Assembly: GCA_963676635.1 (NCBI GenBank) | Contig: OY781105.1 | Coordinates: forward strand, 3,968,001-4,032,000 | DNA length: 64,000 nt | DNA from: GCA-002708315 sp963676635 | Lineage (GTDB): Bacteria; Bacteroidota; Bacteroidia; Bacteroidales; F082 | Direction: 5' to 3' | Shown here: piece by piece, positions 27,774 to 37,535 of the stretch | Layout of the letters: every line of letters starts with the position of its first letter | How positions within the stretch are numbered: position 1 is the stretch's first letter | The notes under the pieces: generated by a model | Databases searched by the model: none | Seen by the model: only the letters and a program-made list of their open reading frames with translations | What the model was told of the DNA's origin: nothing | Made by a program: the position numbers and the translations under genes

Positions 27774-28134
27774 GTTAAATTTATTAGAGGATTGTTATGC
27801 ATCAGTACGTCCGCATAATAATCCCTGAATTGACGATCTGTCAAATATCTGATAATTTTGGATATTAAACAAGGGGCTTTTGATGGAAGAGGGGGCAAGA
27901 GACAAGGGACAAGGGGACAAGGGGACAAGGTGACAAGGTGACAAGGTGAACCGCCTGAGGCGGTCAGGCAGTGACAAGGGGAAAAATACGCGCAGCTTAC
28001 CATTCATCCGCCGGTGGGCGGACACGGCCACTACTCACTATTCACCATTCACCAAAAAATGAAAAATGAATAATGAATAATGAAAAATACCCCTCTCTGG
28101 GTTTAGTCAGGTAAAACAAAAAAATGGCTGTCAT
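27774..28134. repeat. Gene-free tract with short G/A-rich tandem repeats and dispersed repeat pieces
   Basis: 27895-27975 consists of degenerate copies of GACAAGGG/GACAAGGTG. 27990-28060 (GCGCAGCTTAC, CGGACACGGCC, TCACTATTCACCATTCACC) recurs in inverted orientation at 63047-63170. 28053-28134 (GAATAATGAATAATGAAAAA...GGGTTTAGTCAGG...TGGCTGTCAT) recurs directly at 29878-29944. I see no gene here. Confidence 0.8.
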
Positions 28135-28194
28135 CCTATGTTTGCAAATAAAATATTTTTAGTATTATTTTTAAGTTGATAAATTAATATTAAC

Positions 28195-28350
28195 AATCAG
28201 AAGGAATGGAGAAAGAATAAGACTATTACCTGTCATTCGGTATTAAAACCAGTTCGGCATGCTAGCCCCTTTCTCCTTCTACTAAAACTTGGACAGTTCA
28301 TTAGGCAAAAAGCCTGTATTTAGGATTGATAAGTTCCAGTAGTTTTTCCT
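28195..28350 (+). ncRNA. Candidate bridge RNA of the IS110 element
   Basis: Loop 1 is closed by GGAGAAAG (28208-28215) and CTTTCTCC (28269-28276). It contains CTGTCAT (28230-28236), identical to the left target flank (28128-28134), and GTTCGGCATG (28252-28261), the exact reverse complement of the right target (29350-29359). Loop 2 is closed approximately by AAAACTTGGA (28284-28293) and TCCA-GT-AGTTTT (28335-28346). It contains ACAGTTCAT (28293-28301), identical to the element's right end (29344-29352), and TAGGAT (28321-28326), complementary to ATCCTA across the left junction (28133-28138). This is the guide layout described for IS621-type bridge RNAs (left guides equal the top strand, right guides are the reverse complement). 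RNA ends are estimates. Confidence 0.8.
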
Positions 28351-28370
28351 TCCGATCAAAAAATTGTGTT

Positions 28371-29342
28371 ATGAGCAAAGTTATAGGAATTGACATATCA
28401 AAATCAAGTTTTGATGTAAGTTTTCAAGAAAAAGATGACGTTTTCACTCATTGTAAGTTTAAAAACAGCATGAAAGGATTTAAATCTTTTCTGTCAATCA
28501 TTAATCAACAGGATCATTGCGTGATGGAAGCTACTGGACCCTATTATCTCCAACTTGCCACATATTTGCATAGTAAAAGAATTGATGTGTCTGTGGTTAA
28601 TCCTCTACAGATAAAGCACTTTGTGAGGATGAGAATGGTTAAGGCAAAGACTGATAAAAAGGATGCAAAAATGATAGCTCTTTATGGACAGTCTGAAAGG
28701 CCTGATATATGGGAACCTAATGAAGATAATATTAATGCTTTAGTCCAGGCTAATACTGCCATAGAGTTATTGCTTAAGCAAAGAACAATGATAAGTAATC
28801 AATTAGAAGCATTTTCTGTTGTTCCCAATATTGACAAACTGATCGCAAAAGAACTAAGAGCTTTAATTAAAATTATTGAAAGAAAGATCAAAAAGCTTGA
28901 AGATCATATGCTGGAAATTGTTGAACAACATTACAAACAAACATATGATGCATTAAGGTCAATACCAGGCATTGGGCCAAAAACTGCATTGATGTTTATT
29001 GCAATTACCAATAACTTTAACAAGTTTGATGATGTTAAAAAGTTCGCATCATATGTCGGATTAGCTCCCAGAATATTTGAGTCAGGCTCTAGCATCAAGG
29101 GTAAAGGCCATATCACCAAAATGGGTAACAGGCACCTTAGGAAACTACTATATATATGCTCCTGGACAGCCAAGACAAGGAATTTACAATGCAAACAAAT
29201 GTATGATAGACTCAAGTTAAAAGGTAAACCTGAAAGAGTAATAAAAATTGCAATTGCTAACAAATTACTTAGGCAAGCTTTTGCGATTGGATCTAATTTA
29301 TCAAGTTATGAAAAAAATTATCAAAAAAATCTTGCTTTTTAG
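28371..29342 (+). CDS. IS110-family transposase (DEDD/serine recombinase)
   Basis: 323 aa. The N-terminal RuvC-like DEDD domain shows GIDISKSSFDVSF (first Asp), MEATGPYY (Glu) and KAKTDKKDAKMIALYG (Asp pair). The C-terminal Tnp_20/IS116-IS110-IS902 domain shows SIPGIGPKTALMFIAI and the conserved serine region PRIFESGSSIKGKGHITKMG. ATG 28371 is chosen because the upstream extension from 28326 runs into the guide region of the putative bridge RNA. No frameshift or stop, so the protein looks intact and the element may be active. The stop codon lies 10 bp from the element's right end. Confidence 0.95.
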   Translation: MSKVIGIDISKSSFDVSFQEKDDVFTHCKFKNSMKGFKSFLSIINQQDHCVMEATGPYYLQLATYLHSKRIDVSVVNPLQIKHFVRMRMVKAKTDKKDAKMIALYGQSERPDIWEPNEDNINALVQANTAIELLLKQRTMISNQLEAFSVVPNIDKLIAKELRALIKIIERKIKKLEDHMLEIVEQHYKQTYDALRSIPGIGPKTALMFIAITNNFNKFDDVKKFASYVGLAPRIFESGSSIKGKGHITKMGNRHLRKLLYICSWTAKTRNLQCKQMYDRLKLKGKPERVIKIAIANKLLRQAFAIGSNLSSYEKNYQKNLAF

Positions 29343-29352
29343 CACAGTTCAT

Positions 29353-30560
29353 GCCGAACGACGAAGGAGGAGGGATCTCCTGAGGATCAGGTAGCGATAA
29401 GAAACCCCAAATATAAAAGCACCCAGGTGCTTTTGCTCAAAGCCGCCTTGCAATCACCCACCCCTAAAGGACTGGGTTACTGGTGTATTTCTGATATTCT
29501 TGGTTTCTTCTGGCATCAACAAACCCTTAAGGGTTGTTTTGTGGGTGATGATTTAAATTATGACTGATTCCTGAATATTTAAAATCCCATTGCTACTCTC
29601 CCTTGCAAAGTCACATTTTTATTGTCTGAACAGGATTTAAGGATTTTAGGATTAAAAGGATTCTTTGTGGTATAGGTAAATGATGTTTAAGGTTGTACCC
29701 CATCTCATAGTCGCTTTTTTTGTCTGAATCTTGATTTACCTGATTAATATGATTTCTTGATTTAGTGTGGGGTGGTTTTTGATAGTACTGAATATCTTAA
29801 ACAACCCACCGTGTGGTTTAGGCATATAAACTAAAAAAAAAGGCTGTCCTCCCGAACGACGAAGGAGGAGAATGGAGAATGAATAATGAATAATGAAAAA
29901 TACCCCTCTCTGGGTTTAGTCAGGTAAAACAAAAAAATGGCTGTCATGCCGAACGACGAAGGAGGAGGGATCTCCTGAGGATCAGGTAGCGATAAGAAAC
30001 CCCAAATATAAAAGCATTCAGGTGCTTTTGCTCAAAGCCGCCTTGCAATCACCCACCCCTAAAGGACTGGGTTACTGGTGTATTGCTGATATTCTGATTT
30101 TCTTCTGGCATCAACAAACCCTTAAGGGTTGTTTTGTGGGTGATGATTGAAAATCTGACAGGTTCCTGAAATTCAAAAACCCTAATGCTTGGTTCTGTCA
30201 CATAAAATAAAAAAAAAAGGCCGTCATGCCGAACGACGAAGGAGGAGGGATCTCCTGAGGATCAGGTAGCGATAAGAAACCCCAAATATAAAAGCACCCA
30301 GGTGCTTTTGCTCAAAGCCGCCTTGCAATCACCCACCCCTAAAGGACTGGGTTACTGGTGTATTGCTGATATTCTGGGTTTCTTCTGGCATCAACAAACC
30401 CTTAAGGGTTGTTTTGTGGGTGATGATTGAAAATCTGACAGGTTCCTGAAATTCAAAAACCCTAATGCTTGGTTCTGTCACATAAAATAAAAAAAAGGCT
30501 GTCATGCCGAACGACGAAGGAGGAGGGATCCCCTGAGGATCAGGTAGCGATAAGAAACCC
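29353..30560. repeat. Three long and one partial copies of a dispersed repeat of about 290 bp
   Basis: Copies begin with GCCGAACGACGAAGGAGG at about 29353, 29950, 30228 and 30507 (the last truncated near 30560). A shorter fragment is at 29852-29875. Each full copy contains GGATCAGGTAGCGATAAG, a hairpin around AAGCACC...GGTGCTTTT, and the palindrome AACCCTTAAGGGTT. 29560-29840 between copies 1 and 2 is unique, with no supported ORF. The copies differ by few bases, implying recent spread or gene conversion. The IS110 target core lies at the start of this repeat. Confidence 0.9.
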
Positions 30561-30717
30561 AGTAACCTTCTGAAAGAAGTAGCTATTAAAACCGCCAAGG
30601 CGATTTATGCTCAAAGCCGCAAGGCTTGAACTTTTTGCATTGGCAAAAAAGTACACAAAAACCCTAGTCAAAAACAATGCGGCCCCCCGCTCTGTCTCCT
30701 TTTAAGAAGTGCTATTT

Positions 30718-30987
30718 AACCTCAACTCGGTGTAATATTTACACTCAGCATCAGCAAATTTTGACATAAACGATCTCAAATTTGTGAATGATTATAGGCA
30801 TAATTAAAATGAATTTGAGGAAGTTTAGGTTAAAATTTGCGATGTCCGCTATAGCGGAAAAAACACAATCACAATATCTTTCACCTAAAAAAGCATTGAT
30901 ATAGATTACTATAACTGCACCTTTTTCAGGCAAAATCTATCGCAATTGTGTTTTTCTGAGTTGCAAATATTACACCGAGTTGAGGTT
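30718..30987. mobile_element. MITE-like element with perfect 23-bp terminal inverted repeats
   Basis: Ends AACCTCAACTCGGTGTAATA... (30718-30740) and its reverse complement (30965-30987) match over 23 bp. The 224-bp interior has no convincing coding sequence; it contains the short palindrome CCGCTATAGCGG. I found no clear target duplication. The element sits between imperfect outer arms (30694-30712, GTCTCCTTTTAAGAAGTGC, and 31038-31056, its near reverse complement), so it may have inserted into the loop of a larger inverted repeat. Confidence 0.75.
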
Positions 30988-31583
30988 ACGGAGTGTATAC
31001 TCCCTATGGTCGTACACAAACGACAAGCGCCGTTAATGCACTTCTAAAAAGGAGACATTCACCCCAACTCTGCTCGCCGTTTTTGACATGGCCACCGCGC
31101 AGTACCGTGATAAGGATGAAGATCGTTCTCCGAAAGAAGATACGGCAGGGTGAATACCCTAAAAATCCCACAATGTTTCAATACCCACATGATCGCATCT
31201 ACATTAATAGTCAGAACTATCGGAGTTGGGAACGGTGGGCCTCTTTTGGTTAAGTGTATTTTTGAAGTGTAGCGTTAGAGAAATGGAGAAGCTCCGAGGA
31301 ACGAGGAGATCACTCCATTGAACTTACGCTACATCCGCCTCAGGCGGACTTAAGCAGAAGAAGCCCATGATTTTTTGCCTCGCCCGCCGCAGCCTTGGCG
31401 TAGGAGGGTTGTTTACTTTTTTATCAAGAACTGCGAAGCAATCATGAACTCCAATAAAAATATACAAGCTGTGAGTAAAAAATGAAAAGCCTTGCGGCTT
31501 GAGCAAAAAGCGACTTGTCGCTTTTATCGATTCCCAATAAATAAATTAAAAAAACACTAAGGTACCTTCAGTCACAAAACCAC
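30988..31583. other. Gene-free tract with small palindromes and possible degraded coding remnant
   Basis: Contains GGAGTGTATACTCC (30991-31004), the hairpin GTCGT-ACACAA-ACGAC just after it, and the outer arm at 31038-31056. Frame +3 between about 31110 and 31250 reads protein-like at its end (INSQNYRSWERWASFG) and may be the tail of a lost gene; I do not recognise it. 31330-31530 holds low-information and dispersed-repeat fragments. No intact gene is supported. Confidence 0.5.
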
Positions 31584-34500
31584 CTACCTAACCACAACAA
31601 CACTACCCTCAACAGACTTCGCCCCGGGGGAGCTGAATTCGCTGTAGGTGACTTTGTAGATATATGCTCCCACCATGCAAGGGCTGCCTTTAAAAGTGCC
31701 GTCCCAGCCTTTGTTGTAGTCGCGGGTGGTGAATATTTGCTGTCCCCACCGATTAAAGATGGTTAGACGAAAATCTCTTATGTAGTCGTATTTAGGGATT
31801 ATGTTGAAAACATCATTAAGACCGTCACCATCAGGAGTGAAAGCGTTAGGAATGTAAAATGGTATGCCATCCCAAAGTATCATCACCGATTTCTGCGACG
31901 AGCAGTTTTCAGGAGACACGACTTCCACGCTATATGTACCACATGTATCGATAGTAATAGCAGGTGTTGTTTCACCAGTGTTCCATGAATAGATGTATGC
32001 ATAGTTGGTGCCAGCTTCAAGAATATCTCCCGGTTCCATCCACAAGGTGTCGTAAGCAGCAAAGGCTATCTGTGGCGAGGCGTAAACATTAACCATAAAA
32101 CTTTGAGTATTGCTGCATGTCATCGAGTCTTCTACACTTAGGATATAGGTTCCTGATTCTTCCGTTGATATTGATGCAATATTAACCTGCTTATTGTCGG
32201 AAGTAAAGCCATCAGGACCCGACCACAGGTAATTGATAGTGCCGTTGCCACCAGATACCTCAGGGTCGATATTAAGGCTTTCACCGGAGCACAGATATGT
32301 TTGTGGCTGTGCAGCAATATTCGGATTGCTGTATACTTTTATCTCACCTTTGAAATAACTTGCGTTAATAGGATCGTGATTGATATCATAAAAAGCACTT
32401 TGTGCCGGTCCTGATTCCCAGTTAACAGGCGAAATGCCTTCTCCAAGACCTCTGAAGATAAGCTCACACATGGTAGCATCATCAGCGATCGTCAAAGGGG
32501 ATGTTCCCTGCCATTGCAGATGTATCTCACCTGTTGAGGTTGACACATAAGCAGTAAACCCATCTTCGAGTAAGGGGTTAAGCTCTTGGTAGCCATCGCA
32601 GATAACAATATTTACATCATAGTTGAGGTTTACATCGAAACTGTACACATCGTTAAAATTTACCAGATGTAAAGGAATAACAGCAGCCTCTCCCTCGCAT
32701 GAGTTGCCAAACCCGCTGATAGCAAGCAGTGTGTCGGTGGCATTCTGAGGAACATATGCTGTAAAGGAGGTGTCGCAGCCAAAAGTATCGCTAACATAAC
32801 AGTTGTACAACCCCGCTGAAAGGTTGGTAAACAGCCCGTTGTTAAGTTGTGGGTTGTTGCCACTGTATATGGAATATGAAATATCGCCTGTTCCTGCTGC
32901 TGCAATATCAATACTTCCGGTCGATAGATTATTAACATCGGGAGTAATGCTTACCGCGCTTACCTGTGGACCGCCAATATTGTTAATAACAACAGGATTT
33001 CCATTGTAGAATTCAATGCAGCCTAAGTTGTCTTTAATGGCAACTAAATATTCTCCGGAAGTAACACCCGTGAATACGCCGCTGTTCTGTACCCATGCAG
33101 AGTCACCGTAAATACTATAGAATATATTACCTGTGTTTGACTCATCAATTATTATCTCCCCTGATGATAAATTACAATGATCATCGGAAAAAGTAACAGA
33201 ATTAATGGTTAAGCTGCCGTTGTCGTCAACTATATAATCTCCAAGGTTATGATCGCATCCATTGCTATTGAATGCCATAAGGGTATATGTGCCTGCACCA
33301 AGCCCTATGATATCCAGAGTATGGCCAATGGTATCATTATACTGGTTTATCCACGTATACAGCAACGTTGTGCTAACTGTTACCTGTATACCGGTAATTT
33401 CACCGTTTTGCAACCCACACCCTGCGTTGGTTATAACAAGGTTTGATATATCAACAACAGGCTGTGGAGTAAGCTCTATTGCTATGCTATCGGTACCTGA
33501 GCAGCCTTCGCTGTTGGTGGCTGTAACAATGTATGTTCCTGTGTCGCTAACAGTAATTTGCGGGGTTGTTACCCCAAACATATCATACCATACATATGAA
33601 ACGGCATTACAGGTAGCATCCAGTTCGATGGAGAAAGGAGTGCTGCATAACAGGGTGTCGCTGCCAAGATTGGGTTGTGGTGAAGGATATACAACAACTT
33701 GCTTAGTAACCTGCTTCTCAATAAGTCCGCTGTAAACAGTAAGTGTAACATTAAAAGTATCTGCCTGCGAGAACACATGCGTGGGCATAAAAAGTGTTGA
33801 AGTATTATTGGGATAAGACCCAAAATCTCCAAAATTCCAGAATACCGAGTCAACTCCGTTAACATCATCAATTGTAAATAAGGTTGTCTCTCCAAAACAG
33901 ATATTCTGCCAGCTAAAGTTGGGATCGTTGAGGTAGGACTGGATAAAAGTAGGCAGACTACCATTTGTAGAATAAGGATGAAGATCAACAACATCCCATT
34001 GAAAACTGCATGCAGGGGCTTTTAAATTTGGGTTATTTATTACACTAAGGAAATAGGCATGTCCACTTCCCGGCACAACGCAATAAATAATACCATCTGG
34101 TCCCAATTGCAGTGCACCATCCCCGCTACTGGCAATATTAACCCCTGATTCAAGAATTTGCAGTGGTGATCCGGCTTCAAGGTCATATTGGTATAACATA
34201 TTTGAACCATTAACATATAATTTTGTGTTATCAGGTGAAAATTCAATTCCTTTAAAAATCCCATCATTATCAACAATGTATATATCACTTACAACACCTG
34301 TTTCATTATTAAAATCCAGTAGCTCGAAAAACGGATCTACCCCATCGTATATAGTAACTGCAATTTTTTTCCCATTTGGTGAAATCTTCATATATCCCTC
34401 TACATTTGCAAAATCTGACCCCGCATAACTTTCAACAGGGGGATAAATGCTGTCTTTTGTAACTAAAAAAGAATAATAATATTTATTGTTAAAGTCATGA

Positions 34501-35048
34501 CAAACAACCCAAAAATCACTATAATTAGCATGTTTAACAGCACTAATGTGCCATGATGTATTGTCCATCAGGAATATTTCCTTTAAACTGTCAACAACTG
34601 CACCGTTGCCATTGTCCATGCTCATATCAATAACAGAGTATTGAAATACATAGTGTGAATATGATGGATCCGGACCAAAACCAAAAACGTAATATAAGCC
34701 TAAAATCTTATCTTTTGGTATAACAATAGCTCCCTGTGTAGATGTACTTCCTATGTGATTACCGTTAGTCATAATAGTATGGTTTTTATTCCAAACTTTC
34801 TGTCCATTGGTATAAAACAATAAATTACCCATACTATCAGCCATACTTGCTGAACCTATTTGACTAAAGCAATTCATTTGACTATCGGTAAGCTTGGTAG
34901 GTGGGCTTCCCGTGTTAAAATTCACACCGGCATATGAACCAAAATACCAAATATTGGCTTCTTTTCCCTGGGAAAAAGATAATATGGGCAATGCCAACAT
35001 TGTAAAAAGTATTATTATCCGGAATTTGTTTTTTAATAAGCTTTTCAT
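31584..35048 (-). CDS. Large secreted protein with PKD, cohesin-like and Ig-like modules and CHU_C/T9SS C-terminal domain
   Basis: 1154 aa from ATG 35048 (MKSLLKNKFRIIILF), whose signal peptide ends at FSQG. Residues about 20-370 contain beta-propeller-like repeats (IWYFGSYAG; LLFYTNGQKVWNKN). A PKD domain follows (about 385-460; VFWNFGDFGSYPNN), then two SprB-like repeats, a cohesin-like segment (about 770-905; AAVIPLHLVNFNDVYSFDVNL), Ig-like modules, and a C-terminal gliding-motility CHU_C domain (about 1070-1154; PNAFTPDGDGLNDVF; NRWGQQIF; GAYIYKV). Such C-termini direct export through the type IX secretion system. Probably a surface adhesin or gliding-related protein. The in-frame TTG 35081 and ATG 35063 starts are less likely because a TACTTTTA element overlaps them. 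Confidence 0.88.
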   Translation of the reverse strand: MKSLLKNKFRIIILFTMLALPILSFSQGKEANIWYFGSYAGVNFNTGSPPTKLTDSQMNCFSQIGSASMADSMGNLLFYTNGQKVWNKNHTIMTNGNHIGSTSTQGAIVIPKDKILGLYYVFGFGPDPSYSHYVFQYSVIDMSMDNGNGAVVDSLKEIFLMDNTSWHISAVKHANYSDFWVVCHDFNNKYYYSFLVTKDSIYPPVESYAGSDFANVEGYMKISPNGKKIAVTIYDGVDPFFELLDFNNETGVVSDIYIVDNDGIFKGIEFSPDNTKLYVNGSNMLYQYDLEAGSPLQILESGVNIASSGDGALQLGPDGIIYCVVPGSGHAYFLSVINNPNLKAPACSFQWDVVDLHPYSTNGSLPTFIQSYLNDPNFSWQNICFGETTLFTIDDVNGVDSVFWNFGDFGSYPNNTSTLFMPTHVFSQADTFNVTLTVYSGLIEKQVTKQVVVYPSPQPNLGSDTLLCSTPFSIELDATCNAVSYVWYDMFGVTTPQITVSDTGTYIVTATNSEGCSGTDSIAIELTPQPVVDISNLVITNAGCGLQNGEITGIQVTVSTTLLYTWINQYNDTIGHTLDIIGLGAGTYTLMAFNSNGCDHNLGDYIVDDNGSLTINSVTFSDDHCNLSSGEIIIDESNTGNIFYSIYGDSAWVQNSGVFTGVTSGEYLVAIKDNLGCIEFYNGNPVVINNIGGPQVSAVSITPDVNNLSTGSIDIAAAGTGDISYSIYSGNNPQLNNGLFTNLSAGLYNCYVSDTFGCDTSFTAYVPQNATDTLLAISGFGNSCEGEAAVIPLHLVNFNDVYSFDVNLNYDVNIVICDGYQELNPLLEDGFTAYVSTSTGEIHLQWQGTSPLTIADDATMCELIFRGLGEGISPVNWESGPAQSAFYDINHDPINASYFKGEIKVYSNPNIAAQPQTYLCSGESLNIDPEVSGGNGTINYLWSGPDGFTSDNKQVNIASISTEESGTYILSVEDSMTCSNTQSFMVNVYASPQIAFAAYDTLWMEPGDILEAGTNYAYIYSWNTGETTPAITIDTCGTYSVEVVSPENCSSQKSVMILWDGIPFYIPNAFTPDGDGLNDVFNIIPKYDYIRDFRLTIFNRWGQQIFTTRDYNKGWDGTFKGSPCMVGAYIYKVTYSEFSSPGAKSVEGSVVVVR

Positions 35049-35165
35049 TTTAAAACAGTTCATTTTGGGATAAAAGTACAAAAAATTTTAATGTTTTGTG
35101 GGAAGTGAGAGTGAGAAATGAGAGGTGAGAGGTGAGAAGTGAGGAGAGCGTTTTGTTTTAGGTAT

Positions 35166-35868
35166 TCAGGTGCTTCCAGTTGTGAAGTCGTTTTTTTTTT
35201 TGACCCTTGATTTGACCCTTGTTACAAAATATGCTCCTAATGTTTGCATACGAAACAATGCTTCAAAATCAATATAAGCTTTATCCATAAGATATATAGT
35301 ATTAGGTATTGGTCCTACTTCATCAAGAGCATTTCTGTCGTGATATTTTACATCGGTAATAAGTATGAAACTAGGGATACTTCCACGTAAGTCTAACAAA
35401 GTATGTACTTTAACGGCTCCTATAGAATACTTTCCTTCTGCCCAAGTCATAAGATTTATACTGCACGAGATTGTCGTTGAATCAAATGCAAATGTTTCAT
35501 TATCGATGTCAATATTAGGAATTCTTTCTTTTGCATATAAAGGACGAACTAATTCAATGAGCAAACATCCAAAGTCAGCAAATATCCACCAATCATGATT
35601 TTCGTTGGTTCTTGATAGTGTAATATGACTTACATACTTTTTTTATTTCCAAATGATACAATTTAATTTTATGTGCTTTAAGGCATAAACATATATCACT
35701 TAAGGAATTTAGAGATGTAAGTTGTCCAAAAACAAGTTGGATAAATTGATTCCAACAATTCAATTCCCGTACTCTATAGTCGCCGTTGTATTGTTTTACA
35801 ATTTTAACGAATTCATATCTATTAATAAATTCCAATATCTGTGAAAAGATATATTTACCTGAGTTCAT
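35166..35868 (-). pseudogene. IS4-family (DUF4372-type) transposase, frameshifted and 3'-truncated
   Basis: Residues 1-91 (from ATG 35868, MNSGKYIFSQILEFINRY) match the DUF4372 N-terminal domain of IS4-family transposases. The frame then breaks near 35600-35610 and continues in another frame through NETFAFDSTTI (first DDE Asp) to IYLMDKAYIDFEALFRMQTLG (second Asp region). The sequence ends at 35166 before the catalytic Glu region, so the gene is inactive by both frameshift and truncation. TTTTGC/GCAAAA near 35872-35892 may be the remaining left terminal inverted repeat. Confidence 0.88.
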
Positions 35869-36020
35869 CGTTTTGCAAAAAAATCGCAAAACTATCGATA
35901 TTCATTTCAAATCAAAAATCAATGAACGCTTGTATTTAATTAATATCATGTGTATTACAATTAAAATTTAAAAGTTAACGCACATTAGTAATTCACAATA
36001 AATATTCATATTAATATTTT

Positions 36021-36203
36021 TTCTATATTTGACACTTGTTAATTATTGAGACTAAAAAAACTTGACTTGCTAAGATACTATGACACATATTTTGTTTAGT
36101 GATTGAGGTATTTTAATGCTATTTTTTTTGGTTTTTATATAAGGCTGAATATGTGAATGTTGTGCTTTTTTTGTGTGACTTAGGGGGCGGAGCTGTGAAT
36201 GGT
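36021..36203. repeat. Direct repeat copy A bordering the CRISPR-Cas region
   Basis: The first 52 bp (TTCTATATTTGACACTTGTT... ACTTGCTAA) match 63181-63232 with one or two differences. The middle is diverged but colinear, and the end GGGGGCGGAGCTGTG is identical. The start contains TATATTTG, a -7-like element. 36204-36750 holds no convincing gene: short low-complexity stretches and a GGTC-AAACTA-GACC hairpin near 36680. Confidence 0.8.
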
Positions 36204-36750
36204 AGATGGGTTATCTATAACTGATTTTCCCTGATAATTGTTTTGAACAGGATTTTAGTGGATTTATGGATTGATAGGATTTTAACACCACCATGAGGGA
36301 TGACGTTAAGGGGTATTACGCAGCTTGTGTTATAACAGAGTCGTAATCATTTAAAATGTTTTTGTTATCTTTACAACAATCAATATCATTTCTTTTGGCA
36401 GATTGTTGGAGGGGGTGGTTTTTGTGTGTAGGTAGTTTTAATACAAAAGATGAAAAAGACCAATGCATTTTATAACTAATCATAGAAAAGAATATCGAAT
36501 TAGCCAGCAGAACCAACGCATTTCCTTCATAAAATTCTCTTACGAAAAAGTTTAAAAAAAAGGAAAGTAATTTTTCGATAATGAGAGTCCAAGGAAAGAG
36601 GTACAGAAATATTTCATATCCAAACTTTGCCTGGTTGCAGATGCAAAAGAAAATATCTAACTCTTAATAAAATCTGTTAGGTCAAACTAGACCATCTCTG
36701 TTAATTAGGATTAACATAATTCAAATGTTAAAATATTTAGAAAAAAATAG

Positions 36751-37524
36751 ATGAGAATTCAATTAGAACTGTCATATATGACAAAACAGCGTATGCTTCC
36801 GATGGATTACCAATATTATATTAGCGCATGGATTTATAAAGTATTAAAACAAGCTGATAATAATTTTGCTCATTTTCTTCATGAAAGAGGATATGGATTA
36901 AGCGATACTAAGTTATACAAATTGTTTTGTTTTTCACGACTTAATTTTGGAAAACCAAAACTGTGGAAAGAAAAAAAACTATTTGAAATACTAGCAAACT
37001 CAATAAAACTACAAATTTCTTTTGATGTAAATAAAGCTTACATTAATTTCATTAAAGGTTTATTTATGTTTCAAGAATTTTATTTGGGTGATAAATTTAA
37101 TGGTATTAATTTTAAAGTGATAAATGTGGTAGCTTTACCTGAACCTGATTTTTCTGAAGTTATGTGTTATCATTTACAAACTCCTTGGGTAGTCAGTTTA
37201 AAAACGGAAAATGATAAATATCCACAATATCTTTCCCCGATGGATGATAAATTCGAGAAACTCGCTGAGAAACATATTGTTGAAAAATATAATAGTACAA
37301 GAAGGAAAGAACCTATTGCACAAGATCAAATAAATTTAAAATTAATTAGCGATTTTAAACGATCTGGATTTGTGATAAAACCTGAAACAAAAGAACAATC
37401 ACGGATTATTGGTAACTTGTTTGATTTTAAACTGATCGCACCTGTTGATATCCATAGAATGGTTTGGAATGCGGGAATAAGCGAGAAAAGCAGTATTGGG
37501 TTTGGATGGCTCGAAGCTAATTAA
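36751..37524 (+). CDS. cas6: CRISPR pre-crRNA endoribonuclease Cas6
   Basis: 257 aa, RAMP-type protein. The N-terminus MRIQLELSY is the first ferredoxin-fold strand, and the C-terminus GISEKSSIGFGWLEAN is the glycine-rich loop diagnostic of Cas6. It would cleave the array transcript at the base of each repeat, leaving an 8-nt 5' tag (ATTGAAAT or ATTGAAAC here). The catalytic His is not certain, with candidates in the N-terminal third (HFLHERGYG). First gene of the cas operon, 11 nt before cas8b. Confidence 0.9.
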   Translation: MRIQLELSYMTKQRMLPMDYQYYISAWIYKVLKQADNNFAHFLHERGYGLSDTKLYKLFCFSRLNFGKPKLWKEKKLFEILANSIKLQISFDVNKAYINFIKGLFMFQEFYLGDKFNGINFKVINVVALPEPDFSEVMCYHLQTPWVVSLKTENDKYPQYLSPMDDKFEKLAEKHIVEKYNSTRRKEPIAQDQINLKLISDFKRSGFVIKPETKEQSRIIGNLFDFKLIAPVDIHRMVWNAGISEKSSIGFGWLEAN

Positions 37525-37535
37525 ACTAAAACATT

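Larger units (their letters stand above)
28135..29352 (+). mobile_element. IS110-family insertion sequence, complete, ends defined from an empty site
   Basis: The flanks can be joined to match an uninterrupted copy nearby: 29937-29960 reads GGCTGTCAT directly followed by GCCGAACGACG, whereas here GGCTGTCAT (28126-28134) and GCCGAACGACG (from 29353) are separated by 1218 bp. TCAT occurs at both junctions (28131-28134 and 29349-29352). There are no terminal inverted repeats, as expected of the IS110 family. The element has a long left non-coding end of 236 bp and an almost absent right one of 10 bp, the arrangement in which the left end encodes the bridge RNA. Confidence 0.9.

Noticed and set aside
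29353..30560. Integron attC array
   Set aside because: The repeats do not enclose gene cassettes and lack attC core-site pairs; they are near-identical dispersed repeats.
30329..30598. Minus-strand ORF of 89 aa
   Set aside because: It is built entirely from the dispersed repeat; its peptide changes with each repeat copy.
30993..31253. Plus-strand ORF of 86 aa
   Set aside because: It starts in a palindrome/outer repeat arm; only its last 15-20 residues look protein-like, so it is at most a degraded remnant.
35166..35889. Intact transposase
   Set aside because: Frameshift near 35600 and loss of the C-terminal catalytic region.
36316..36516. Minus-strand ORF of 66 aa upstream of cas6
   Set aside because: No family features, no promoter, low-information composition.
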